From Ornithodoros turicata (taxonomy: Eukaryota > Arthropoda > Arachnida > Ixodida > Argasidae): a stretch of 64,000 nucleotides of DNA. The notes below the pieces were generated by a model. That model worked only from the letters and a program-made list of their open reading frames with translations, did not search any database and had not been told where the DNA came from. Of this stretch, positions 35,000 through 48,059 are shown piece by piece (within the stretch, counting starts at the first letter, position 1; each line of letters begins with the position of its first letter). The position numbers and the translations under genes were made by a program. The DNA lies in the NCBI RefSeq assembly GCF_037126465.1, contig NC_088203.1, forward strand, positions 106,875,507 to 106,939,506, read 5' to 3'.

Positions 35000-36930
35000 A
35001 CTTGAGTATATGTTCCATCCAGTTCGCTTATCTTGGCCACGTCGGCTCAGTAGGTAGTTCTTGATGACAATACACACGTCGGACGCCGAGGCGCCTACAC
35101 CTCATCAACCCTGACGTGTGAGACGTGTGGTGTATAGGGAGGTCATGCTAGCCATGCCACCATGTTAGAGACAGGCACCAGTGGTGTTGAAGTGCTTGTA
35201 GTCAGCCTTTCATCTGGCTTTACCACGTTGAAGAAAAGTAAATAGCGCACAACTAACAAAAAGAAACCCGTATTTTGCTTGAGAATCCAAACATGAGGAA
35301 TATCTTTGGGCAGCTGTTGGCCACCCAAATTTAATCAGACCTTTGGCCATTTTGGTCAAAGGAACCGATCCGAACCGGAAATGTGATGTACAGCCAAATT
35401 TATTCCACGTATGGCCACTTTCGCTGGCCAAATTTGGGCCAACATCGGGCTACATTTGGCATGTCGCTTGGGAAGCAACTCGCTTTTTTTTTTAAACTGT
35501 ATTGTAGCTAAAAAAAAAAAAACACCCGGCACGTAGATAAACATAGAACGTCCTAATCTAAACATAATACGAGTACTTGGCGCCTTTCCGACTCGTAAAA
35601 CATAGGCATCCGCTTTTGCCAAGGACATCGGCGCGCACGCGCGTTCGAAGTCGAACTTGTGCGAACTTTTGCAAAGTCGAACCTTAAAAGGTTCGTGACT
35701 TCACTACATAAGAAAACACCTCACATCGGCCACTATGCGAAAGGAACGGGAATAAACACGCAGAGGGGCCCTTCTTTCACAGATATCCTATTCTCGTTCA
35801 TACGGAAGTATGAGTTCGATAGGAAGGCTGCATGATGTGCAAACAAAACAGAAACTTCATGAAAGCGACGCTCTTGATGGTTTAACGAAATCCGGGCACT
35901 TTGAAGCCTTCCTCGACGCATCGATTGGCATCTCAAACGTAGCCTGATCGAGGACCTTTTGTTCGCCTTTCAGACAGAAGGGTCTTCTCACATAAATCGA
36001 TGATTCCATACCAGGGAGTTTATTTGACAATGGAATGTTTCCATTGAGCAACATTTCCCCAGGAGAAAACAGCGTCAAGGCTCTCAGCGATGTTCCCTTT
36101 CGGATTCATTAGAGGCTGAAAATAACATCCTGAAGGCATGGTTCGTTACAACAATCGTTACAACATTCTGCTGTCGAAATAGTCGTAACGCTATCCTCAA
36201 ACACGCATCCAGTTCCTGCAGAGAAATCCATGGCTATCTCCCTGCGTCGGTGTGATGCGGGAGTGAACCACCAGAAATTTCGCTACCCCTTAGGCAACAT
36301 TCAGACGCGCCAACTTTCTGCACCAACTCGGACCAGCTTTGAAGTTGGTGGCGTCGGCCGACACCACCAGCCATGACCAACTCGGGATGGTGGGAATCGG
36401 TTGCCGGTCGCACAGGGGTGGGATCCAATGTATTGCTCCGTAGACGAATGCATCTTGGGCAGGTCCTGGTCTCACGTCACAGCAAACGTCAACGCACGCA
36501 TGACCTTAAGGATGGCGGCGTCCGTGGTCGGCGACGAAACCGCTTGTAAACAATGAGGTTGTTGTTTCTGCAGGACGTTTTGGATGTTTTTCGATCACGG
36601 TAATTATTCTTATCCGATGATCTCGCAGAAAAACGCGCAGTTTTGCACATAAGGTCTCGTACTGTTGACGACTTCCAAAGATGTGATGACGACCGCGCGT
36701 TAAGACCCACTGAGCCGATGCGATGTACCTAAACTTACGAGAAATGGGCTACCGTGTTGAGGAAGAAGCACCGCATAGTTTACGCCGGCGAAATACGTTC
36801 ATTTCTTGGCTTTATGACGACGGAAATATGTCGGTAAGCGGCAAAACGACATGTAAACAAAGTCTCATGACCTCAAAATGACGTTTTCTATGACGTGCGA
36901 TCAGGACAAGATGGCAGTATTTTGCCAAAA
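35000..36930. other. Intergenic; one possible minus-strand coding patch
   Basis: 35,290-35,460 holds repeated (T)TGGCCA(C/A)-type words (TTTGGCCATTTTGG, GGCCAAATTTGGGCC) typical of dispersed repeats. A minus-strand frame at 36,078-35,857 (ALTLFSPGEMLLNGN.. with PGMESSIYVRRPFC) has protein-like composition, but I can show no domain, start or splice evidence for it. Confidence 0.3.
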
Positions 36931-36934
36931 ACAC

Positions 36935-37068
36935 CCTCTCGAGGGCATGGGTCGGCGCAATCATGATCGCAATGCCTTATCAAAGCCTGATGATCGCGAT
37001 CATGAGTGCGATCACGAAGCACTGGCAAGGCTGCTGCGATCGTGATCGCGCCGACCTATGCTCGAGGG
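36935..37068. mobile_element. ~134-bp hairpin MITE
   Basis: The left end GGGCATGGGTCGGCGCAATC and the right end, inverted, GAGCATAGGTCGGCGCGATC pair almost completely. The middle has repeated ATGATCGCGATC words. Non-coding. Confidence 0.75.
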
Positions 37069-37069
37069 T

Positions 37070-38940
37070 AGTTACAACAATGGCGGGTTTATGTCACCCC
37101 TTTGGTTGGTCGTGCACCGCCGGACAGTAAGAGAGAGGAGCATTGCCACGTGACCGGATCACATCAACATCATAGACCCAAACTGCCGGAAGTCCAGTCT
37201 CGATGGCAATGCGATTTCGCCTCGTTGCGACTATGAACACGTGCGTAGCGTTCGGTATGTTTCGTGGCTGTTGCATATGTGATTTGCGAAGAATTGGGTG
37301 TAGAGGGGAAGAAGTGCTCTGTCATAGCGAGTATAAGTCGTGGGATGACAATGTGTCGTTATTTTCAGTGGAGGCGGGAGACCCTCGGAAGGGCCGCTTT
37401 TCGAGTGCTAAGGATAAAGTCCGCTTACTTCACGTTGAGAAGCGGTCAGCTTCAAAAAAGTAGGCAGGGGTTCACAAAGGCAATGTGTTAGCACGGTCCG
37501 TGGTGTTAGCCACCTCAACGACGAGCTGTGCTGTCAAACAACATAGCGCCTATCGCCTTTCCAAACTGCTCCGCACACCTCTCAAAGGCAAGGAAACAAA
37601 GGAGATAGCTCGCGGGCCGGAATCTTGTCGATGTGCCTTGAAGAAGGCGAGCGGCCACTGTATAGCTGATCTGCACAAATCGTTTCTGCTCCATCCGAGA
37701 TGCCGGAGGCAGCCCTAGTGAACCAGCGAAACAGGTACATCATATGTAAAATGCAGATCGTGTACTGTCTCCAGCAGGCATGTGTGTAACAAACCGCTGT
37801 ATTTTTTGAAAATGACTTCTTATACTTGTGGATGCTCGCGAAAGCGAATAATGCGCTGTATGCAGCATTAAGATGTAGGCTGTTGGGTGCATAAAAGCTT
37901 TGTAACAGTGTTAGTACTGATTCGGGGTGACTGAACCGCTATAACCAGACCACAGTGAGTCGCACTTTGAAAGCGGAGATGTATAATAAACGGGTATCTT
38001 GGCAGCGTCAAACGCTCACCCATGAAGAGTTGGATCCGGGCAATCGCTCACCACATTTGCAACGGCCTTTTGTCACCCAAGGGACACGTTAGGATAAAAT
38101 TGGGTCCCTATAGTCCCGGTTTTTACTCTTTTGTTTCGTGTACCCGGCAGTCATTTTTATCGCTCTGACACTAGGTTTAAACTAGCACTGTATATGGGAT
38201 GACGAAGAACATTTAAAAACAAAATGGTAGAAAATAAATCACGTAAAAACCAACTTTTCAAAAATAACCTGTCTATATTGGCGGCGGCAAGATAACTCGC
38301 AGAAAGAAAGTTGACAACTGATGCAGGCTGAAGGAAATATAGCCCGCGGCAAGAATAGGTTTGGGTTAGTCCATTATAACATCAGGCCGCCCCATGCAGG
38401 TGGAAAGAAGCAGCCCGGGGGCAGGAATATGTTATTTGGCAATGTTTATTTTGAGGGCGCGGATTCTTAGGCAGTTTACTTCGGAAAGTGGATTTTTTAA
38501 CGATTTATTTTTAATTTATTTCGGCGTACACCTGATTGATGCAGGCACAGAGCAGTAGCTTTTGTCCGGCTTCAACGCTTCCAGGGTAAGATTTTGTCCG
38601 GTGAGTGATTGTCCGATCATCATCTCCCACGCTCCTACACAAAGCTCCAACATTACTTGTTTCTCGGCCTTCTTCCTGTGTGGAGTCACTGAGTTTAGCT
38701 CCACAGAACCATCACAATCTTTCGTGTAGTAAGCATTGTGCCAACTTACTTTTCGCGTTTAACCCTTGACACCGTGCGCTAGAGTTCTCTTTGGATGCGA
38801 GCGCCCCCTCAAGGGCAAACGCGGCGAAAGCGCCTGGTACCAGCCAGCAGCGTTGTGCCAATTTCGCCATTCGAAAGCAGCGATTCATTTGAAACTATCT
38901 GCATGCACAGTAAAATTAGAAGAAAGCTAATTCTTCCGAA
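37070..38940. other. Intergenic, no gene recognised
   Basis: Several open frames of 60-90 codons exist on the plus strand (37,203-37,718), but none shows a domain, splice site or coding-type composition that I can defend. Confidence 0.3.
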
Positions 38941-38944
38941 TATG

Positions 38945-39051
38945 TGAGAAGATGGCTAGGAGCACATTTATTTTAAAACGAGACTTTCGTGCACAAAGTC
39001 TGCACGAAAGTCTCGTTTTAAAACAGAAGCTGCTCCTAACCATATTCTCAT
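38945..39051. repeat. Foldback with a perfect 23-bp inverted repeat
   Basis: Arms 38,971-38,993 and 39,001-39,023 are exact reverse complements with a 7-nt spacer. Outer segments (GAGAAGATGGCTAGGAGCA and the inverse of TGCTCCTAACCATATTCTCA) also pair imperfectly, giving a ~107-bp hairpin. Confidence 0.85.
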
Positions 39052-39059
39052 TATTGTTG

Positions 39060-42000
39060 TACTACACCGAAACGTGGAATTTTGATATCGCCTTCAGCGA
39101 GTTTGTTGCGATTCCCGGAATGTGGTATGACGTCGCCCACAATGGATAGCGCCTTCCCATTTCTGTTGTTTCTAACTTTGTGCAGTCATTGTCAGTGTCA
39201 GGTTGATGATGGTGATGAGGAAAGGGATGTGAGTCCAGTTACCAGTTGAGCATCTGAATGCGGACTTATAGCACAGCAGCTTACATGAAACAATTACAAA
39301 GTCCACCGTCCTTTCAGCAGGATGAATGAATATAATAGACTAAAATTAAAGTTTATATGTGTCGGACACCAGCATTTATCGCTTTTACTCGGATCCAAAT
39401 TTTGCGACTTTTAGACTCCCTTCGGTAATGCAGAGGGAATATTTCTGCCAGGGAACAAACAAAAAACCTTCATGCTGAAAGAGCAACATATGTGTGAATA
39501 GAATGCATCAAGCTGGGGAAATAGTGTTGCTATGACCGGTAATCAGAGTACGTGGGCCTTGCTAATCCTAGTGTTGTTGTCTTTTCTTCAACCATTTGAC
39601 TGATCATCACGTTGCGCCATCGGGTTAACAGAACAGAAAGAAACGAAAAAATATTAATTCCTCAGTGCGATCTTTAGGTACTGGAAGTCTCCGGTCAAAT
39701 GAGAACTTAACTTGAAACAAATACAAGATAGTTGTCTATGCAAGCTACACAGTTATCTTTCCCCCTGCGAGAACTTCTTCCCTGAGACATTTTACGTGTT
39801 TTGCACTGCGGTGGAAGTGCCTTTTCTTCACACCACTCCCACAGAAGTGTTCCCAGCGTTTAATAGAACCAAAACCGACACAGAAAATTCGAAACGCGCA
39901 ACCGTACGCACCAAAACCCGCCACGCGAAGGCGTAGATACGGCGCGTCAGTACCAGGCCGTTGCGCATGAAATCACCACGGGTGTCGCTGTCGATCAAGC
40001 GACCACAGCTCTCTCTGAGTAGCGCACGGTGCCTATACAAGCGAAACTCAGACATCGTGGGCCACACATCAGTGACGAGATAAGTAACACGAGTTAATTC
40101 GCGCCACTGAAGCGTTACGAAGTCACAAAGCGGATAACAGAAGTAGTTGCTCCAGTGAGTGATGGAGGGTTTCGTAGCGCCCACTACAAGAGCATTTAAA
40201 TCCCGCGTTCGCAGGGGCCTCCCCCCTCCGCTCAATCACATCTACACTAGCAGCACAATAGAACACTTGGAGCACTAATTGGACCGACTGAGAGGGGCGG
40301 TCTCCTCTCTCTTCTTACAACGTGACACAGACACGTTTTTTTGATGTACATTAAATACAGGGCGATTTCGGTTAAAAATTCTCAGGTGAGAAAAATCATT
40401 CTTTCCTTCGGGTGCGAAATCCTCTGCCGCTATAAGTTGTTCGGTCGTCAGACAAACTCATTTGATCTATGGTACAATGTAATCCAACATCTCGACGTAT
40501 TCAATGAAAATGGCCTAGTGTTCCTCAATGTACTGTGTTCCATCGAAAATATCTCGATTCATACTATTCCAAATCTGACATGGAGAAAGTATCTGGAGCT
40601 GCACTGAGTGTCTTCTGTTCTGTGGAACGCAGGAAAATAACTCGTCACCCACCAACTGCGCAACCCCGAACAACACAGGAATGGCGTTTCTTCTAACGAA
40701 CCAACATCCAACATATAGTGAAACCAGAGAGGCTGCTAAGACGAATTTCCGACACACCTGAGGGAATAAATAAAGAATGCTCCCATCCCGAATTCTCCTC
40801 CTTTTTGGCCACAAGATACTTGGGAACAAAAGAAACCGGAGAGGTCCAGGTGCTAGCTTTTGTGCCAATCACCGTTCTGTATAACAACATGGTTGCCGTG
40901 TTTGTATGTGTATGTTTTGGCATGGTTGTGCGTCCTTGGGAACCGTTCGGGCGACCAAACCGACATGAATGTAGTGCGAGAATTATCTGTATCCACTCAG
41001 TATCGTAGCAGTCACATCAGTTCCCCGTGAAAATACTTAAGAAGTTTCGTGCATGGAGAACAGGAAACAGCACTGCATTGAAAGTAAAATCTGGAAACGT
41101 GCTGTGACCAAGCTTCGTCCAAATATCTTAATTAGACAGAGAAGCGCCGAAAAATCACCGAGACTGAAAGACGTGACACGCAACAGGCGCTACTTCAAAA
41201 AGCACACTCAAGTATAATGGTGGTGTTTCACGAAGATCCCCTGGCTGAATAATTCATGAGCTTTCATTTTAGTCATCATCCCTGAGGCATAGGACACGAG
41301 CTTACGAGATAAAACTTTTTTTTTACTTCGGAGGCTTTCGGGACTGTGATTTACTGACCGGACTTTCAGCGAAAAATGTTGCAGAAAGAAACCGGCGGTG
41401 ACACTTGCGGATTTTTTAGAGTAATTAATCGGTTTCGGATTTACATATTTCTTGAGCCACTGTCTGGCTTTTCGACGACTGCCATATTTGGACTTTACCC
41501 GGACATGTACGACGACGGGCGTTTCTCTTTTGTATCGCAAAATTCCGAAGGAAGTTTGCAGCGTCCTTTTAGCATTTCAGTTTGGGTTGCTAAAAAATTA
41601 TACCATGTACTAGGGAGCCACGATCTTTCCTAAGAAGGCAATTTGTACTTCATCATTTCCTAGAAATGCAGCTTTTATTGTTATTGCTCTTCTCGTCTCG
41701 GATGGTTCAGTAGCCAGGCTTCTCATGTGGCTTGATAACTGAAGCACTTGACATGGGGCCTTGTACGGGAGTCGTCCTTAAGTTGTGCTGCCCCAAGTGC
41801 GGCAACACACTTCAGACCTACAGACTATCATATGCAAAGCAGCTCGTCCGTGCCTCTGTCTAAAAGCATTTCACTCGAAAGGCAAAACGCCCGTTCAAGT
41901 CCGCTATACGAAGATTTCGAGAGCAGAACGGAAACAAGTTCTGAGAACGCCGCGCTTCCGTTCCATGCCGGAAATTGTGATGTCATGTGCGACACATTGC

Positions 42001-42170
42001 CTTAGCAGACGACGGCATGCGGACCATATTCGTCTTTCGTCATTTTTTTTCCAAAAGGACGCAAGTAGACAAATCAACCATCATAATTCACGAGAGAATC
42101 CCACGGGAGCTGTACTATCGCAATTTATTTAAGTTATACCCTATGTAGATCAAGAGCCGCGTCAAACCAT
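39060..42170. other. Intergenic, no gene recognised
   Basis: Contains a GATGATGGTGATGAGG LINE-tail-like stretch near 39,206. The minus-strand 135-codon frame at 39,828-40,235 has no recognised domain or start context and is treated as chance. Confidence 0.3.
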
Positions 42171-42171
42171 T

Positions 42172-45100
42172 TCATTTGAAACGCATGAATTCTTTCTTGG
42201 TTTTGAGAAAACGAGGAACCAACTTCAACTTCTTCTTAAGCTTCTTGGACTTTGCATCGCCGTCCGCTTGAACATGTGGCATCCTTGTGGCCACTTCTCC
42301 AACCAACCTTATCGCTCCAGCTTCCAGTTTTCCTTTAGAACCCGGAGGACTTGCCATCGGGGTCTCCCAAGCTTCAGTCTCCTATATCACAACAAATGAC
42401 GGTTATATAGAAATTTGTGTCAGCGAAGAACGGCGGAGAACGTGAGTCTACTAATACTAAGCGTGTCGAGACGTTTAAGAGTCCAGAGTTGTTCATTTTA
42501 TGATGACACTAGTATACTTTGTTACAGTTATCAGGAATTAGGCACACGTTCTCATGACCCGTTGACTAGAACGAATGTCTTGGCCCCAGTATAGTACCAA
42601 TACACACATTGCCGCTCGTACCACTATTCACAATAGATGGCTCATATCACGGAGACACGGATTGGTGATAAACCTCACCTCAACTCACCCAAGAGTTGAA
42701 GTGAGGTATATATTTGGATGCAAAGACAGTCAAATGTTGAGGAATTTTCAAGAACTACGGCTTCTAAGGTTGCGAATTTTCTTAAATTTTTCTAAAGGGA
42801 TGCCTCCATGTTACCTGGAACCGATAAAATCCTTGACTGGAGCTCGCTTCCATGCTCCAGAAGGAAGATCCTGAAGCTAGAATCGCGGCATCTTCTTCCG
42901 TTGTCGAAGGGCTTGGAACGTCTCTTTTTACTCTGGACGCCTTGCTTTGCAATGAAGTTGATGACAACAACGGCGTCGCTGTCACCACCGAACTCTCGGG
43001 TCTTGACTCGTTGTCTTCGTAGATGGCTTCATTCCAGAAACAAGGAATGCTCGGCGCCTCGTTAGTTGGTGAACCTTCACAAATTATGGCCATATTACAA
43101 CGCCAGCCTTGGTAGTAGCAGGGAACCTCCACAAAGATTTTAGGAACACACATTAACCCCAGTGGAGATATCCGATAGTGAAAACAACATCGCTTCGGTG
43201 TTACTGAGTTGCAAAAGCAGAATACAGAAACCGACACTGAAGATTTTTGTTTAAGTTTAATTTGTACAAGGTTTCGCGTGGAGGTCCACACTTCCTCAGG
43301 TACGCTTCCTCAGGTACCTGAGGAAGCGTGGACCTCCACGCGAAAGCTTGTACAAATTAAACTTAAACAAAAATCTTCAGTGTCGGTTTCTGTATTTTGT
43401 TTATGTGATCTACAGGACTTGACTCCCTCTTCGTATACGCTTGTGTTGCAAAAGCAGAGAAAGAATGTCCCCATCTTTTCATTGACGTAGACAATCCCAT
43501 TGGCTCTCGGATTATAAAAAAGAGGAAGTAGCCACCCGGACACCGGGATGACATCCGCGAGGACCCTTGCAAATATGCTGTATAGCAGATAGTCCTTCAA
43601 TTTGCACTTTTTTTTTTTGGACGGAGTGACATTATGGCCAGACGCCAAGCATGGTTAATTTGTCGTGCTTTGCTCAATTCAAAATGATGAATGTTTTTAT
43701 AATGTCGTATAAATGAACTAATTCAAATAAACTGTTTTGAACGAAAGAACCATTCTAGGCTAGAATATCGCTGGGACGCTTAAAGTACTGGCTCGGAACC
43801 AGTATACGTCTAGCGGAGGTAGTCGCCATAAGCTTATTAGCGTTGTTCACTGTTGGCATACAGCTGTGGTATAAATTTTACCACCCTCCGAAACCTTGCA
43901 AAAGTGGATAGCAGAATACCCATGACATCTTGAGGTACGTGAAAAAGCACTCTGGTTTCATATTCTTGGCCTGGTGTATGACGCGTGTTGGTGAACGAGA
44001 CGACTGGAGTCTCTTGGACGAGATTAAGGCTCATCCGGGGTGTGGAGAAGGATCTCTTCAGATCCATCACCTTCACTGGGGTGTTCAGGCAAGAAGAAGA
44101 TCGCTTCAGACTCCCAAGCTTGATCCCACTGCTGAGGCGCGTTTCCGTAACGTCATCGCACCCACGCTCTGCCTGCACAGGCAGAGAGGAGTTACCGATA
44201 TGTAGGGGGAGCAGCTCTGCCGCACATTAGGAAAGATAGTCACTAAGGTCTTAAAATGTAAAGGCAGTGAACAAATACTGAAACTGAAGCAGCGATACTT
44301 TGAGGGAAAACGGAGCAAACGGAGGTGCTCCGTGACCTCCCTATACTCTCGAAAGCAACGAGAAATAAGATACCTTCGACAGCATATACACTTGCTCATG
44401 CACGCTCTTCGTCTTCCCGGCCAAACTCAATTTCGATCTGCACAGCATTTAGCCATCAGCTCATAATTTGAACATGTCGGAAAGAAAGGCTTCATCGAGG
44501 GAAGAGCATGCCAGGAAAAGCGCTGATGAACGCCAAAGCGATACGTTCAGTTTTTGTTTCTACTGGATGCGAATTGTCATGCTGGCGCCACTTAGTCACG
44601 CCAGCCCGTTTTTCATTTTCGTCCATGTTTGGAGACCTTCCTGCTCACAGGGCTGGACATCCTAAGACTAGGATCCTAAGAGAATCCTAAGGGCAAACTT
44701 CTCGGTAAGTATCTGCTTTCCTCCCTCTCTTTGTTGCACGAAACCCCTCATTGGAGATTCCACTTATTTTCTAGGAAGACCGTGCAAGGAAGAAAACAAC
44801 ATTCTATCGACCATTTGGTGGCGAATTTCGCGTGACACTGTTTTGAGACGTTCGAGTACCTGAGCAACGCTGTCGACTGTCTGCAGGTAGCGTCGATGAA
44901 TAGGAGCAATGTCCGTGACGAAGGAGCTCAGGTGGCGGTCACTGAGCAGCTCATGCGTGGAGCCAGCACGACGACGACGACTTTCATTTACATACAAGTT
45001 GGCGGAGGCCGTGGAAGCTATGAAACCCGGGATGATTAAGAATGAGTAGAACGGGCTCACAGCGGCAGACAGTGCGACGGCAACGGAAAAGAACACCAGA

Positions 45101-45174
45101 AAGACGCCAGACCAGATGGAGATGGTGATCAGCATGGTTCTCTTGCTGAAGGCGAATAGGAAGTCAAAGGGCAT
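42172..45174 (-). CDS. Unrecognised two-TM protein gene, probable four exons
   Basis: Exons in transcript order: 45,174-44,860 or to a stop at 44,764; 44,172-43,882; 43,126-42,815; 42,381-42,172. The first has two hydrophobic segments (LITISIWSGVFLVFFSVAVA and FYSFLIIPGFIASTASANLY) followed by a charged helical region. It either splices at CAG|GTACTC or reads on to TAA. Exon 2 follows a good acceptor (CTCTCTGCCTGTGCAG) and is serine/threonine-rich. Exon 3 ends at CAG|GTAACA. Exon 4 opens after GATATAG and ends in a lysine-rich tail (KKLKKKLKLVPRFLK) and stop. All junctions are phase 0, which supports the model; total ~375 residues. Joining exon 1 to the rest is less certain. No family recognised. 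Confidence 0.5.
43221..43396. repeat. 82-bp inverted duplication in an intron
   Basis: Arms 43,221-43,302 and 43,315-43,396 are reverse complements at 80 of 82 positions, with a 12-nt centre. The centre itself contains the palindrome CCTCAGGTACCTGAGG. It sits just upstream of the putative exon at 43,126-42,815. Confidence 0.9.
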
Positions 45175-45199
45175 GCTGGACAGATTTACGGAGACCTTT

Positions 45200-47380
45200 C
45201 CAAAGGACCACTGGGAAGCTTCACGAGACAGCGGGCAATATCACACTATAGCGTCTTCTTTTTTTTCATTTGAAAATAATGGTTATGCCGTTGCGGCTTA
45301 CAGGTCCCTTCCAGGTCACACCGTGAGTAGCCGCAGCGGGGCCGCTTGCAGAACCGAGGATTGCAGAAAATTACCTTCGTCTTACCTGCCATCTATAATA
45401 TCGGTATTAGGTTACGGAAGGACGCACACCGAGCCAAGGCGAAACTTACTTTTCGCGCGTCAGACTGAGAAGGAACCTGGTTTGGTCCGGCTGTGGTGGA
45501 ATTCTCGTATGAAAAAAAAAAAAAAATACTTGTCCATGCTATAGACTCTCTAGAGAGAAAAGTTAAATTACCTGAACAAAGACATCTTAATGGAATTCTA
45601 TAAAATTTAGGTAGATCTTTTCGAATTGCTTTGTACAACATATGGTTATTCGGGACAGACTTCCCTTTGACATTTTTCACAAGGATTTCAATATACATTT
45701 CGCTCCGGACCTCCTTTTGAAAGTGAACATACTTTGCTGTGAACATCGATCGACAGTCACCGGGCTTTTTTTTATTACTCCCCCCCCCCCCCACTGCACC
45801 CACTTTACGTAGACATCCCGTTCAAAAGAAAATTTATTCAACATTTATCTTTTGTCTCTCCATAGAAATGTCTTAATATAGGGGACATACTTTAGAGCTG
45901 CACCTCGCGGCTTTCTTCCCCGGCCCTGAATGGGCGCTGAATGGAAAATAAAACCATTGAATTAAACTGAATATTTTCTGTTGGAAAGCATTACATTTTA
46001 TATTGCCGGAGCTTTGGCAAATTATTGACAGATGTTGAAAATTGGCCACCGCGTACCTCTTCGAGTTCTGTTGAGTTCCTGTTGTGTGAAAGTTTATCGA
46101 TGTTTTTTAAACCTGCGCTGAGAAAGGAGTTGAAGGGTGCTGACTAGTTGGTGCATTACTGCGAAGAGGACGAAACTCGAGAAAGGGAGGAAAGACGGGT
46201 TTCGTCCTCTTCGCTTTGTTCAGAAGCAATACGTGGCCGTCACTGGCACACGTTTAGGATCGTCGAGGATGATCATTAGTGTCAATTGCAATCGCATAAT
46301 TGTCCAGTGCTTTCAGGACGTCCACCTCTGAGCGCGTAGCTCGTGCAGTTAGAAAGGCATATACGAACTTTTTTAAGGAAAAAAACCTTCCCGAGAACAG
46401 CACCGCAAAGGATACTGCCCGGACGACCGTTTTGTAGGCCGAGCATCCAAAGACACAGCCCACAAGGGGCCGGACCGAGTTATCGAGGGGCCCTTCTCCA
46501 ATATATGAAGCACCGGAACCCCTTTTCCGCTTTCCACCACGTACGCGCAATTGAAGCGGCACCTTCCATCCAAAAGAGAAAACAGATACCATATATTGCT
46601 TGTCTGGCGAGCTTCTGCAAATTCTAGTGTCCTGCTTGCCTCTGAGTCAGAACGGAGGGTAAGGTACCCCAGCTTAATTCAGTTACAAATACATCCAACA
46701 CTGAAGTGAGGAACTGCTTGGAGTCAGAGCCGTAGCGGGGCAAGTCTGCGCCCAGGGAAGGGTAAACGCCCCCCCCCCCCCTCCGTCTTCGTCACTGCCG
46801 TCAGAAGCTCTGTAAACAAAGGAAGGAGAACACTTATTCGTACTGCCGAGATCGTAAATTCAAATTCTCTTAATTCCCGCTTTATACTGCCCAACCAACC
46901 TCCCAGGGCCTGCGAAAACCAGGGCCTGCCTCGGCGAAAATAGTAGAGAAACTACAATGCGATTGTGATCGGCGGCATGTTTTGTGGCTGGGTGTCCAGT
47001 TGTCGATGTGCAGTGCAAAGGGATCATCACGTTGTATACCTTCATAAACAACTTGGTCTTGTAGCGGCACTTGTCTTGTCTGGTTCCTTCAGAGCTATAA
47101 ATTATTCGGGCCCTGCAGGAGGGCAAACGCAGTCCACAGACCGACCGCTGTGATGTCGCTCATGATCTCTGTTGTCTCGCGACGTAAACTCCCAATTCTT
47201 TTATCTATTTATTTATTTATTTATGATACTGTTGGTCCACAAGTGGGCCGTTAGAAACGGCTGGACTGCAAAACAGGTTCTAGAGTTGCAACAAAATTAT
47301 ACGTATCAACTTGGTTCACAATTATGGACGTTTGTAAACAAGTAAAGCGGTCTATAGTATCGGCGTCGATGGTGAGGTCT
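45200..47380. other. Intergenic, scattered repeat fragments
   Basis: Poly-C runs at ~45,779-45,792 and ~46,771-46,782 and a 16-bp perfect inverted repeat (46,161-46,176 with 46,199-46,214). At 47,157-47,105 (minus) a short segment reads MSDITAVGLWTAFAL, resembling MSEVTVVGLW.. of the gene at 63.8 kb. No complete gene seen. Confidence 0.35.
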
Positions 47381-47382
47381 GG

Positions 47383-47890
47383 CTAAAGGGTGTAAAAACG
47401 GCTGAGGGCGTCGGATTGTTGGTTAAGCGAGCCTTTCGCATAGAGCCCATCTGTAGTGAACTCCCGGGGAGAGTACTTCTGGCTAGACGACGTGAAAGCG
47501 GCTAGAAGTTCTTTCTCGACAGTGACGATCCCCAGGAATCCTCGCATTTGTTGCACTATAGATGGAAGCACGAAGGTGCTGACAACCTGGACTTTAGATG
47601 GAAGCGGCCGAATGCCCTCCGGTGAAACCTGTATAGTATCCGAGAAACTCGAGGATCGAGACGCCGTATTCACGTTTCTCCAGGTTGATTAAAGTGCCGT
47701 GCTGATGTAGTCTATCGAAAACCGCGCGGAGATGCGTAACAAGTTCTTGCCGAGAGGAGCTGGAAATGAGGAGATCATCAATAGAAGTCATTACGCAGGG
47801 GAGGCTCCGCAAAGCGCTTGTCAATAAATCTTTGGAAATTTTTGGGCTCCGTTATGGAGGCCAAACGACATTCGTACGAATTCAAAAAGG
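47383..47890 (-). pseudogene. Ty3/gypsy pol fragment (RT and RNase H pieces)
   Basis: On the minus strand: VRMSFGLHNGAQKF, then a DDLLIS box, LRAVFDRLHQHGTLINLEK, GVSILEFLGY, and after a frame change VSPEGIRPLPSKV and QQMRGFLGI. The text then jumps to EKELLAAF and NQQSDALSR, so most of RNase H is deleted. Stops and frame changes make it non-functional. No LTRs recognised. Confidence 0.75.
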
Positions 47891-48059
47891 CACGAAATGC
47901 CACGCGACTACTGACGGTTCTTCTCTTTTTCTTTATTACAGCGACCGTGAACTTTTATATGCACCACGGCTCTGGGGCTCTGGCCCCACAGTTCCCATGG
48001 CGCCATCTGCCGTCTGAGGCACGAGCTGAGTTTTCGGCGCAGAGAGGCAGGAATTTCTG

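Noticed and set aside
39828..40235. 135-codon minus-strand open frame
   Set aside because: No recognised domain, start context or splice sites; composition is not convincingly coding.
42782..43291. Treating the whole 169-codon minus-strand frame as one CDS
   Set aside because: Its first part runs through the inverted duplication and an acceptor, and its end passes a good donor (CAG|GTAACA). Only 43,126-42,815 is kept as an exon.
46254..46400. Minus-strand peptide KKFVYAFLTARATRSEVDVL as a retroelement integrase piece
   Set aside because: The resemblance is too weak without a search, and no neighbouring pol motifs were found.
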